Source: CBDBJQ01 sp965206405
GTDB lineage: Bacteria; Pseudomonadota; Alphaproteobacteria; UBA8366
Direction: 5' to 3'
DNA length: 64,000 nucleotides
NCBI GenBank assembly: GCA_965206405.1
Contig: CBDBJQ010000006.1
Span: 1,302,001 to 1,366,000 of the forward strand
The notes beneath the pieces are model-generated. The model was not told where the DNA came from. It saw nothing but the letters and a program-made list of their open reading frames with translations, and searched no databases. The translations under genes and the position numbers were made by a program. Positions 25,648 to 33,783 of this stretch are shown piece by piece (positions within the stretch are counted from its first letter, which is position 1; each line of letters opens with the position of its first letter).

Positions 25648-26325
25648 GTGCAAAAAGGTTTCATCACCCTTGAAGGCTGTGACGGTGCCGGCAAGACGAC
25701 ACAGGCGACGCGTCTTTGTGCGCATCTGCGCACGCACAGTCAGACGGTGGTCGAGACCCGCGAACCCGGCGGTGCTGCCGGCGCTGACGAGATCCGGAAT
25801 CTTCTCGTCTTCGGCGACACCGAACGCTGGAGTCCCGTTGCTGAAACGATGCTTTTCTATGCCGCGCGCGATGACCATCTGAAAAATACCATCCTGCCCG
25901 CGCTCGCTCGCGGGAACTGCGTGGTTTCCGACCGTTTCGATGATTCGACTCTCGCCTATCAGGGCTATGGCCGCGGCGTCGACCGTGACTTTATCGAGCG
26001 GTTGCGCCAGGCCATTGTCGGCGATGCCATGCCGGGCCTGACCTTCATCCTCGATCTCCCGCCGGAGCAAGGGCTGGGTCGTGTTGCCACCGAAGAGAAA
26101 TCCGGGGTAGACGCGCAGGAAACCGGCAAACCGCTTCCCCACGACGATCGATATGAGCGCATGGACAAAAGTATGCATGAGCGCGTGCGCCAGGGTTTCC
26201 TTGAAATTGCAGCCACCGCGCCGGAACGATGCGTTATCATTGATGCCGATCAACCGGAGGATGTGGTCGCGGGTGCCATCGCTAAGCAAGCCGATCGTTT
26301 CCTTGCCGCCAGTTGCAGTGGATGA
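25648..26325 (+). CDS. tmk: Thymidylate kinase
   Basis: 225 residues from the GTG at 25648, spaced 5 bp from AAGG in the last repeat unit; GTG at 25642 is an alternative. Phosphorylates dTMP to dTDP. P-loop EGCDGAGKTTQATRL starts near residue 9, the dTMP-binding region has REPGG, and VVSDRFDDSTLAYQGYGRG is the conserved DR(F/Y) motif. The longer open frame upstream is only translated 13-bp repeat. Coupled to holB by ATGA overlap. Confidence 0.95.
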   Translation: MQKGFITLEGCDGAGKTTQATRLCAHLRTHSQTVVETREPGGAAGADEIRNLLVFGDTERWSPVAETMLFYAARDDHLKNTILPALARGNCVVSDRFDDSTLAYQGYGRGVDRDFIERLRQAIVGDAMPGLTFILDLPPEQGLGRVATEEKSGVDAQETGKPLPHDDRYERMDKSMHERVRQGFLEIAATAPERCVIIDADQPEDVVAGAIAKQADRFLAASCSG

Positions 26326-27377
26326 TGGAAAACGAAGATATCCTCGCGCCGGCGGCCAATCCCGATCTCATCGGACACACTGCTGCTGAAAAAACGCTCC
26401 TTGCCGCTTGGAACAGCGGCAGATTTCCGCACGCAGTGATGCTGGTTGGCCGCAGGGGCATCGGCAAAGCGACACTGGCCTATCGGCTCGCGCGTTTCGT
26501 TTTCTCCCAGGGCGGTGATGCAAGCGGGCTTTTCGCCGCGGAAGCACCGAACACGCTCGCAGTGCCAGTCGACAGCCCCGTCTTTGCCCAGGTGGCGGCA
26601 CGTAGTCGTACCGACTTTAGGGTTGCTGACCTGCTAGCCGACTGGGAAACCCAAGCATACGACGCGACCATCGGCATCGATAAAATCCGCGAATTCTCCT
26701 CGCTGTTCCAACTGACGGCGGGCCAGGGGGGCTGGCGCGTAGCCGTGATCGATGCGGTCGACGACATGACTCTTCCCGCATCAAACAGCCTCCTTAAAAT
26801 ACTCGAGGAGCCGCCGCCGCGATGCCTGCTGATTCTTGTCTGCCATTCCCTGGGAGCAGCCTTACCCACCATCCGGTCCCGGTGCTTTCGGGTCTCGTTG
26901 TCGGCGCTGTCGGCCGAAGATGCCGGCCGGGTTGTTGACTTGGTGCGCAGTGGCGAGGTTGAAAGCGGCGAATTGGAGGCCGCTCTGGCTCTTGCGCAGG
27001 GGAGCCCCGGGGACGCCCTGTCGCTCCTTGTAGGCGGCGCTATCGCGCTGCACAACGACGTACAGGATCTCATCAAAAGCACCAGGAAATTCACCAGCGT
27101 CGACATTGGCCCAATCATCCAGCGCGTCGCCGACCGCAACCGCCCCGGAAATTTTTTACTGTTCTGCCGGCTAATGCGCGATGTGCTTGAACGCGATGTC
27201 TTGCGTTTGACGCGCGAGCAACAGACAGCCGACGCTGGTGAACGTGCGCACCTTGCCCGATTGCTTGAGGTGTGGGAAGAAATCAACCAGATGCTGGGGC
27301 AGACCGATGCACTCAACCTTGATCGGGGCCAGGCCGTCGTCAAGACGCTGTCGATCCTCGGCACAGCGGCGCGTTGA
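26322..27377 (+). CDS. holB: DNA polymerase III subunit delta'
   Basis: 351 residues from the ATG at 26322, overlapping the tmk stop. Clamp-loader subunit with AAA+ fold: VGRRGIGKATLAYRLARFVF as P-loop region, and NSLLKILEEPPPRCLLILV, the conserved SRC-preceding segment, followed by IRSRCFRVSL. No zinc-binding Cys cluster is visible, as in other alphaproteobacterial delta' proteins. The tmk-holB-metG-tatD order is conserved widely in this class. Confidence 0.94.
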   Translation: MMENEDILAPAANPDLIGHTAAEKTLLAAWNSGRFPHAVMLVGRRGIGKATLAYRLARFVFSQGGDASGLFAAEAPNTLAVPVDSPVFAQVAARSRTDFRVADLLADWETQAYDATIGIDKIREFSSLFQLTAGQGGWRVAVIDAVDDMTLPASNSLLKILEEPPPRCLLILVCHSLGAALPTIRSRCFRVSLSALSAEDAGRVVDLVRSGEVESGELEAALALAQGSPGDALSLLVGGAIALHNDVQDLIKSTRKFTSVDIGPIIQRVADRNRPGNFLLFCRLMRDVLERDVLRLTREQQTADAGERAHLARLLEVWEEINQMLGQTDALNLDRGQAVVKTLSILGTAAR

Positions 27378-27514
27378 AATCGCGTTGGAGCCCAGGCAAG
27401 AGGGAACGCTCGAAATCTGCAGGGTTTTCGTGCGGGTAACGGCATCCATCGCCACCCGCGCGAATCGAAACATCCCCTTGCGATGAGCAGGCTTTGTTGA
27501 CATCGGGATCGATG

Positions 27515-29104
27515 ATGGCTGATCAACCCTGCTATTACCTCACTACGCCGATTTACTACGTCAATGACGTCCCGCATATCGGGCACGCCTATACATCTCT
27601 GGCCTGCGACGTGCTGGCCCGGTTCAAGCGCCTCCAGGGATGCCGGGTTCTTTTCCTGACCGGCACCGATGAGCACGGTCAAAAAGTTGAGAAAGCTGCC
27701 GAAACAGACGGCGTCCCGCCCCAGGAATTCGTCGACCGAATGGCGGCGGCTTTCGCTGATTTATCCGGCGTTATGGATTTTTCCAATGATGATTTCATCC
27801 GTACGACCCAGTCGCGCCACAAGCATGCGGTCCAGACTCTCTGGAAGGCACTCGAGGAAGCGGGAGAAATCTATCTCGACACCTATGCGGGCTGGTACGC
27901 CGTGCGGGACGAGGCGTTTTACGCTGAAAACGAATTGATAGAAGGCGAGGGAGGACGCAAAGCGGCTCCCACGGGTGCGGAAGTCGAATGGGTGGAGGAG
28001 CCAAGCTACTTCTTCCGGCTCTCGGCCTGGCAGGACCGCCTGCTCGAGTTCTACGAGCGCAACCCGGAGTTCATCGGCCCCGATACACGCCGGAACGAGG
28101 TCGTCAGTTTCGTGCGCGGTGGGTTGCGGGATCTCTCGGTTTCCCGCACGACCTTTCGCTGGGGCATTCCTGTACCCAACAACGATGACCATATCATGTA
28201 TGTCTGGCTTGATGCGCTGACCAACTACGCCACCGCCGCCGGTTACCCCGACAAGGATTCGGAAAGATTCCGCGATTTCTGGCCGGCCGATCTGCACATG
28301 GTCGGCAAGGATATTATCCGGTTCCATGCGGTCTACTGGCCGGCTTTCCTGATGGCGGCCGGTGTGGATCCGCCAAAGCGGGTTTTTGCCCATGGCTGGT
28401 GGACTAACGAAGGTAAGAAGATATCCAAGTCCGACGGCAACGTGATCGACCCGCTCCAGCTCGTTGATACCTACGGGCTCGATCCGATCCGCTATTTTCT
28501 GATGCGGGAGGTTCCGTTCGGCAATGACGGAGATTTTTCCCACAGGGCCGTGGTCCACAGGATGAACGGCGACCTCGCCAACGACCTTGGCAATCTCTGC
28601 CAACGCATCCTCTCCATGATTGCCCGGAATTGCGACGGTGCGGTGCCCGAACCCGGCCCGTTCACGGTCGAGGACGAGGCGCTGATGAAGAGTGCGGCCG
28701 ATCTCCCGACGGAAATCACCCGCGACATAGAGCGCCAGATGTTCCACACGGCCCTGACGACCATCTGGCGCGTGGTCGGTGATGCCAACCGCTATACCGA
28801 CGCACAGGCGCCCTGGGTCCTTCGCAAAAGCAACCCCGAGCGGATGGCGACCGTCCTGTACACCCTGGCCGAGGCGATCCGTTGCATCGGCCTTGTTGTC
28901 CAGCCCTTCATGCCTGCCTCGGCCGCGCAAATCCTGGATTTACTGACTGTGGAGGCCGGCGCACGGGATTTCGATGCAACCGAAACCCAGCTTGCTCCGG
29001 GCACGGCTTTGCCGAAGCCGAAGCCGGTATTCCCGCGCTTTGCCGAGGATGACGCCGAGAATGGCAAAAGTCCCGAGAAAGACAGGAAAGATAACGGCAT
29101 ATGA
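27515..29104 (+). CDS. metG: Methionyl-tRNA synthetase
   Basis: 529 residues from ATG 27515 (GGGATC 4 bp ahead; ATG 27512 is an alternative). Class I synthetase: YYVNDVPHIGHAYTSL contains the HIGH motif and KKISKSDGNV the KMSKS-type loop. It is the short form without zinc knuckles in the connective peptide and without the C-terminal tRNA-binding domain. Charges tRNA-Met in the cytoplasm. The stop overlaps an ATG that begins a short repeat leading to tatD. Confidence 0.96.
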   Translation: MADQPCYYLTTPIYYVNDVPHIGHAYTSLACDVLARFKRLQGCRVLFLTGTDEHGQKVEKAAETDGVPPQEFVDRMAAAFADLSGVMDFSNDDFIRTTQSRHKHAVQTLWKALEEAGEIYLDTYAGWYAVRDEAFYAENELIEGEGGRKAAPTGAEVEWVEEPSYFFRLSAWQDRLLEFYERNPEFIGPDTRRNEVVSFVRGGLRDLSVSRTTFRWGIPVPNNDDHIMYVWLDALTNYATAAGYPDKDSERFRDFWPADLHMVGKDIIRFHAVYWPAFLMAAGVDPPKRVFAHGWWTNEGKKISKSDGNVIDPLQLVDTYGLDPIRYFLMREVPFGNDGDFSHRAVVHRMNGDLANDLGNLCQRILSMIARNCDGAVPEPGPFTVEDEALMKSAADLPTEITRDIERQMFHTALTTIWRVVGDANRYTDAQAPWVLRKSNPERMATVLYTLAEAIRCIGLVVQPFMPASAAQILDLLTVEAGARDFDATETQLAPGTALPKPKPVFPRFAEDDAENGKSPEKDRKDNGI

Positions 29105-29133
29105 GCGGCAAATGAGCGGCAAATGAGCGCAAA
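29101..29133. repeat. Three 11-bp direct repeats, each carrying an ATG, at the metG-tatD junction
   Basis: ATGAGCGGCAA occurs at 29101 and 29112 and as ATGAGCGCAAA at 29123. Because the period is 11, the three ATGs lie in three different frames. The first overlaps the metG stop (ATGA); only the third opens the tatD frame. Confidence 0.92.
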
Positions 29134-29935
29134 AACCCCCCAGGCGAGCCCGGGAGTCGTCGATAGCCATTGCCATCTTGATTATCTCGAGCGCTCGGGC
29201 GTTCTTGAGGACGCGTTTTCCCGTGCCGAGGCGGCGGGTGTCCGGCACATGCTTACAATCTCGACCCGTCTCGAGAGCTTCCCCGAAGTGCAGCGGATTG
29301 CCGCGGGCAGGGACGGGGTTTGGTGCAGCGTCGGGGTCCATCCCCATGACGCTAAGGACTACCAGGGTCTGGAAGCAGGCACACTGGCCGAACTGACAAA
29401 AGGTCCCGCAGTCGTCGCCATCGGCGAGACCGGCCTCGATTATCACTATGACAACAGCCCTCGGGAAGCCCAGCGCCAATGCTTCCAAACCCATATAGAA
29501 GCTGCGAAACAGACCAGTTTGCCGCTGATTGTCCACAGCAGGAGCGCCGAGGAGGACACCGCAGCGATGCTGAAGGCCAGTGCCGGAAGCGGTGATCTCT
29601 CAGGCTTGTTGCATTGCTTTAGTTCTTCTCCGGAACTTGCTGAAAAGGCACTGGAAATAGGCTTTTATATCTCGCTTGCAGGAATTTTGACTTTCAACAA
29701 CGCCCAGGGACTGCGCGATTGCGTCGCTGAAATCCCGGAAGACCGCCTCCTGGTAGAGACTGACGCGCCATATCTGGCCCCGGTACCAAAGCGCGGGAAA
29801 CCCAACGAACCGGCCTTTATCGTCCATACGCTGGCCCGGATGGCAGAGCTGAAGGGGCGCAGCTACGAGGATATGGCTCGAATCACCACGGAAAACTTCT
29901 TTCGCCTGTTTTCAAAGTGCCAGATGCTGTCCTGA
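29123..29935 (+). CDS. tatD: TatD family metal-dependent hydrolase (deoxyribonuclease)
   Basis: 270-residue TIM-barrel amidohydrolase. Metal ligands are in VDSHCHLDYLE (HxH), the Glu in IGETGLDYHY, His in PLIVHSRSAE, HCFSSSPELA and Asp in VETDAPYLAP. TatD proteins are 3'-5' DNases/RNases and DNA-repair accessories. The gene is intact to its stop at 29935, although an IS1634-type element inserted just downstream and duplicated its last 89 bases. Codon choice turns AT-rich around 29600-29710. Confidence 0.94.
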   Translation: MSAKTPQASPGVVDSHCHLDYLERSGVLEDAFSRAEAAGVRHMLTISTRLESFPEVQRIAAGRDGVWCSVGVHPHDAKDYQGLEAGTLAELTKGPAVVAIGETGLDYHYDNSPREAQRQCFQTHIEAAKQTSLPLIVHSRSAEEDTAAMLKASAGSGDLSGLLHCFSSSPELAEKALEIGFYISLAGILTFNNAQGLRDCVAEIPEDRLLVETDAPYLAPVPKRGKPNEPAFIVHTLARMAELKGRSYEDMARITTENFFRLFSKCQMLS

Positions 29936-30070
29936 TTCATGTCGTCCTGACCGGGACCGTTTTACGCTGAAATTGTCGGGTTTTTCTCTGGCGTCGGGGG
30001 CGCCTATGGCTTCCGTGACAGCCGAGGCGCGCCGGCCTTTGTGTTTTGCCTTGGCTTGCTGGGTTTTCTT
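29847..30070. repeat. Left copy of 224-bp direct repeat flanking the IS (target duplication)
   Basis: Base-for-base identical to 32050-32273 as far as I can align by eye. It contains the last 89 bases of tatD and 135 bases of downstream DNA. The repeat stops exactly where the IS terminal inverted repeats begin, so it is best read as a long target-site duplication. Confidence 0.95.
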
Positions 30071-32049
30071 CCTGAGTTCGTAGGTTTTGTCGGCTTGTCG
30101 GGTGTTTTTTTGTTTAACTTCAGGCCCTGGCTTCCGGGAGGGCAAAGTAGTGCCCCCAGTGGCAGTTATGGATTGCGGTTGCTGGAAACTCCGCTACACT
30201 CCCGCACATGTTCATCCGCACCAAACATGATCCCGAACGCAAGCGCACCCGCATCCAGATCGTCCAGTCGGTGCGCACCGGCCAGAAGGTTCGCCAGAAG
30301 GTCGTCCGGCATGTCGGCATCGCGCATAACGACACTGAGGTTGAGGATCTCAAGCGCCTGGCCGGCAGGATCATGGAAGAACTGCGCGCCGCACAGTTCC
30401 CGCAGATGGAACTGTTCACCCCAACGGAATATGCCGATCTGGCGACGCTTGTGCGCACCGCTCCGCGTCCGGACAAGCTGGATGTTGACCTTGGGGACTG
30501 CCGCGAAGAATCCCGCCTGTCACTTGGCTTGCGCGATGTGATGGGGGAGGTTTATTCCGGCCTGGGCTGGAATGGTCTTCCGGGCTCCCGGCGCAAGAGC
30601 AGCGATCGCATTTTGCGCGAACTGGTGCTGGCGCGCCTGTCGCAGCCAGAGAGCAAGCGGGCAACGGTGGATGCGTTGGCCCACAGGGTCGGGATCACCC
30701 TCAATCTGGACCGGGTCTACCAGGCTATGGACTACCTGGACGCGGCGACGATCAACCGGGTCTGTCGGATGTCACACGAGGCGGCGGATACGCTTCTGGC
30801 GGGACCGGTCGATGTCCTCTTCTACGACTGCACAACACTGGCATTCGATACCGATCGGGAGGGTCCGCAGGATGCTTCCGACCGGTTGCTGGCCAAGGGG
30901 TACAGCAAGGACGGGAAATCCCATCGCAGTCAAGTGGTGTTGGCGCTGATGGTCACCACCGACGGCTTGCCGGTCGGCTATGACCTGTTCCCCGGCAATA
31001 TGTGGGAAGGCCATACGCTTGAGGCCGCGATCAAGGGGCTTGAAGAGCGCTACAAGCCTGGAAAGATCACGCTGGTGGCAGATGCCGGGATGCTCAGCGC
31101 CACCAATCAGGATATGTTGCGCACCAAAGGCCTGCGGTTCATTCTGGGCTATCGCCTGAAGTCGGCCCCGGCGGGCGTGAAAGGCAAGGCCCTGGACACG
31201 GGTGGTTACAAGCCATGGGCCGGACACGGCGCGGCAGAGGGCGCGGCGGAGGCGGGGCGCTACAAGGTGATTGAGCATGACGGTGCCCGGATCATCGTCA
31301 CATTCTCGCCCACCCGCGCCCGCAAGGATGCCCACAAGCGCCGGAGGGCCCTTGAGCGTCTGCAAACGAAGCTTCGGCGCTCCCGGAGCCCTGCCAGTGT
31401 CAGTCAGCGGGGATATGCCCGGTTCCTCTCGTTTCCCGATACGGGCGAGATCACACTTGATCAGGACAAGATCGACGCGGCGGCCCAATGGGATGGGCTG
31501 CATGCCATCACTATCCATGGCAAGGACGATCTCCCACCCGAGGCGGCCATCGCCCAATATCACCAGCTCTGGCAGATCGAAACCTGCTTTCGTACCAACA
31601 AGCACGACCTGAAAATCCGACCCGTCTATCACTGGACGCCGCGGCGGATACAGGCCCATATCGCCCTCTGCTACATGGCCTTCTGTTGCCTGCAACACCT
31701 GCGCAAACGCCTGCAGATGCTGGGCCATCCGATGAGCCCGGCCCGCATCCGTCGGGAACTCGACCGACTTCAGATATCCATCCTGAAACGCAAGGGCACC
31801 AGCGAGCAATATGCCATGCCCAGCCCGGCCACAACCGACGCCAAACGCATCCTGCGCTGTGTTGGCCTGTCGTGGAACGAAGCACCATTCAGGATGCCGC
31901 CCCAACGAACGCGCAAGCCCAGACCTGAAAAGGCCTGATCAACACTTTCCAACCGTTGAATCCATCGCCTGAAATCCGCGATGTAGTGCCCCGTGGAAAA
32001 ACAGGCCAATAATATCAATGTGTTACAGGCGAAATCCTACGAAGTCAGG
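30071..32049 (+). mobile_element. Complete IS1634-type insertion sequence, about 1979 bp
   Basis: Left end CCTGAGTTCGTAGGTTTT (30071-30088) matches the inverted right end CCTGACTTCGTAGGATTT (32032-32049 read on the minus strand) at 16 of 18 positions. It encloses one intact transposase gene. Direct repeats of 224 bp adjoin both ends. Long, variable target duplications are known for IS1634 of Mycoplasma mycoides and for IS1549 of Mycobacterium smegmatis, members of the same IS group. The perfect repeats suggest a recent insertion. Confidence 0.92.
30208..31938 (+). CDS. IS1634-family transposase
   Basis: 576-residue DDE transposase starting MFIRTKHDPERKRTRIQIVQ, a usual start for this family. 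Putative catalytic residues are Asp in DVLFYDCTTLAFD, Asp in TLVADAGMLSATN, and Glu in the WQIETCFRTNKHDLKIRPVY block, the YREK-like region. The C-terminus has HIALCYMAFCCLQHLRKRL. Reading frame uninterrupted, so the element is potentially active. Confidence 0.95.
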   Translation: MFIRTKHDPERKRTRIQIVQSVRTGQKVRQKVVRHVGIAHNDTEVEDLKRLAGRIMEELRAAQFPQMELFTPTEYADLATLVRTAPRPDKLDVDLGDCREESRLSLGLRDVMGEVYSGLGWNGLPGSRRKSSDRILRELVLARLSQPESKRATVDALAHRVGITLNLDRVYQAMDYLDAATINRVCRMSHEAADTLLAGPVDVLFYDCTTLAFDTDREGPQDASDRLLAKGYSKDGKSHRSQVVLALMVTTDGLPVGYDLFPGNMWEGHTLEAAIKGLEERYKPGKITLVADAGMLSATNQDMLRTKGLRFILGYRLKSAPAGVKGKALDTGGYKPWAGHGAAEGAAEAGRYKVIEHDGARIIVTFSPTRARKDAHKRRRALERLQTKLRRSRSPASVSQRGYARFLSFPDTGEITLDQDKIDAAAQWDGLHAITIHGKDDLPPEAAIAQYHQLWQIETCFRTNKHDLKIRPVYHWTPRRIQAHIALCYMAFCCLQHLRKRLQMLGHPMSPARIRRELDRLQISILKRKGTSEQYAMPSPATTDAKRILRCVGLSWNEAPFRMPPQRTRKPRPEKA

Positions 32050-32273
32050 AGCTGAAGGGGCGCAGCTACGAGGATATGGCTCGAATCACCACGGAAAACT
32101 TCTTTCGCCTGTTTTCAAAGTGCCAGATGCTGTCCTGATTCATGTCGTCCTGACCGGGACCGTTTTACGCTGAAATTGTCGGGTTTTTCTCTGGCGTCGG
32201 GGGCGCCTATGGCTTCCGTGACAGCCGAGGCGCGCCGGCCTTTGTGTTTTGCCTTGGCTTGCTGGGTTTTCTT
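32050..32273. repeat. Right copy of 224-bp direct repeat flanking the IS
   Basis: Second copy of 29847-30070. Its first 89 bases encode the orphaned last 29 residues of TatD (ELKGRSYEDMARITTE...) with stop at 32138; this is a duplicated gene fragment and not an expressed gene. Beyond 32273 the original downstream sequence resumes. Confidence 0.95.
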
Positions 32274-32336
32274 TGATTTATAATTTCCCATAATATTCCT
32301 TATGCGACAAATTACCTGCGCTGGAATAGCCTGAAT

Positions 32337-32350
32337 CTGATCCGGATCAG
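32337..32350. repeat. Perfect 14-bp palindrome
   Basis: CTGATCCGGATCAG lies downstream of the stop of the leftward ThDP pair (32417). It might be part of a transcript end or an operator; there is no T-run to make a clear terminator. Confidence 0.45.
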
Positions 32351-32416
32351 GCATAAATCTGGCCAGGTGAACGGATCTCCCCGCGCCTTCCGGCATCCAA
32401 AATTTCAGGGTTTTTG

Positions 32417-33022
32417 CTAGATCGGTTCGTGGGCCGAGCCGAGCACGGATTCGCGGAAGCGCAGCGTCAGCGCTGCGCCGTGGCGCAGTTCGGGCCTAGT
32501 CGTCGGGCCGTAGCTCTTCATCGGCACCTTGGCCACGATCATCGCGGGCCCGTGGCCGCTCTCCAGCAGCAGCTTACGGCAGTCATCGTCGAATTCACCC
32601 CAGCTTCGCACCGTGCGGGTATTGCGGAAACCGGCACCCTCGGCGATCTGCGCAAGATCGACCGGACCCGCCGTGTGCGTCGGTTGGCCACCCGTCTCGG
32701 CATAAGCGCCATTGTCAAGCACCAGAATGGAGAAATTCGCCGGCGTCTCGTTGGCGACCGTCGCCAGGGATCCAAGCGCCATCAGGAGTTCGCCATCACC
32801 GGTGATGACCAGAACGTGGTTATCCGGCCTGGCTGTAGCCAATCCGAGGCCGACGGGAACGGCTTGCCCCATCGCGCCCCAGAGATAGAAATTCTGCGGA
32901 TGCTCAGATGTCTCCATAACGTCGAAACACGAGGATCCGAGGCCACAGATCACGAGATGTTTGTCCCCGCGCTCCTTGAGGAGCGAGGCGACGAGCTCGG
33001 TACGATCGAAATCCTCAGCCAT
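32417..33022 (-). CDS. ThDP-binding decarboxylase, C-terminal (beta) subunit, sulfopyruvate/phosphonopyruvate decarboxylase-like
   Basis: 201-residue protein equal to the diphosphate-binding half of a ThDP enzyme. GDGELLMALGSLATVA supplies GDG and VLDNGAYAETGGQ the Asn of the Mg-ThDP motif. The split layout matches ComDE sulfopyruvate decarboxylase and fused phosphonopyruvate decarboxylases. It overlaps the alpha-subunit gene by 8 bp. No coenzyme M, phosphonate or sulfonate gene is nearby, so the keto-acid substrate stays open. Confidence 0.85.
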   Translation of the reverse strand: MAEDFDRTELVASLLKERGDKHLVICGLGSSCFDVMETSEHPQNFYLWGAMGQAVPVGLGLATARPDNHVLVITGDGELLMALGSLATVANETPANFSILVLDNGAYAETGGQPTHTAGPVDLAQIAEGAGFRNTRTVRSWGEFDDDCRKLLLESGHGPAMIVAKVPMKSYGPTTRPELRHGAALTLRFRESVLGSAHEPI

Positions 33023-33557
33023 CTGTCTTCTTCTTTCTGAAATCCTTGGCCCCGATCAGCCGTTGCGACAGCAACAGGGCAACCGCATTGCCCGTGTCGT
33101 AGGCCAGCTTGAACGCCGAATCCGTCATCTCCCGCACCTCTCCGGGCTGCTCGGACCGCATGATGCGCACCCCCATCGCCTCCAGAACGGCCGGGGTCGC
33201 CTGCCCCATTGGCACCTGCCAGGGAACGAACTCGCCCCATTCTCCGCGCATGGAGACAATCATCACCAGGGGCATCCGGCATACATTGGGCATGGCAAGG
33301 GCGTTGATGATGTTGCCAACACCGCTGCTTTGCATCAGCACCACGCCGCGATCGCCGCCGAGCCAGGCGCCGGCCATGAGGCCGATGCCCTCCTCTTCGG
33401 TGGTCAGCGTTACAACGGTCATGCTGTTGTCTGCCTCGCAGCTCCGGATCAGCTGCGAATGCCCAGCATCCGGGACATGGCCGACCTGGCGCACGCCGTG
33501 TGATTGCAAGGTTTCGTATATGTCGCGGGGCCAGTCCACCGCAGCGTTTTCAGCCAT
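33015..33557 (-). CDS. ThDP-binding decarboxylase, N-terminal (alpha) subunit, sulfopyruvate/phosphonopyruvate decarboxylase-like
   Basis: 180 residues from the ATG at 33557 (GTG at 33563 is possible). The pyrimidine-binding half: GVRQVGHVPDAGHSQLIR, then VVTLTTEEEGIGLMAGAWLG with the catalytic Glu, and LMQSSGVGNIINAL. Needs the beta subunit to make an active heteromer. Divergent from mazG, sharing a 226-bp upstream region. Confidence 0.85.
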   Translation of the reverse strand: MAENAAVDWPRDIYETLQSHGVRQVGHVPDAGHSQLIRSCEADNSMTVVTLTTEEEGIGLMAGAWLGGDRGVVLMQSSGVGNIINALAMPNVCRMPLVMIVSMRGEWGEFVPWQVPMGQATPAVLEAMGVRIMRSEQPGEVREMTDSAFKLAYDTGNAVALLLSQRLIGAKDFRKKKTDG

Positions 33558-33783
33558 CGTCACCCATGCCGGTCAAATCATTCCCATATCGGATTTCAGT
33601 ATTGCGCATTTTGGTATGCGCATTTCGATATCGCGGTTCAAAACCCGCCGCGACCAGAATTCTGCGCCATTTGCATCGCCAAGGTCCAAAAGGGTAAATG
33701 ACCCCTTGCGGACAGGGAAAAGATAACCCTCCCTTCTCTGCAAACAACCCGCCCGCCCAACACCAGAAGCCAGGAAATTTCCG

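Noticed and set aside
26480..28930. Long minus-strand frames (400 and 389 codons) opposite holB and metG
   Set aside because: Antisense shadows of two certain genes; Arg/Ser- or His-rich composition, no motif.
30772..31905. 377-codon frame opposite the IS transposase
   Set aside because: Shadow of the DDE transposase; no passenger-gene motif.
29912..32396. Two related minus-strand small frames (77 and 93 codons) sharing a basic C-terminal half
   Set aside because: Their similarity is entirely due to the 224-bp IS target duplication; no ribosome-binding site or family match.
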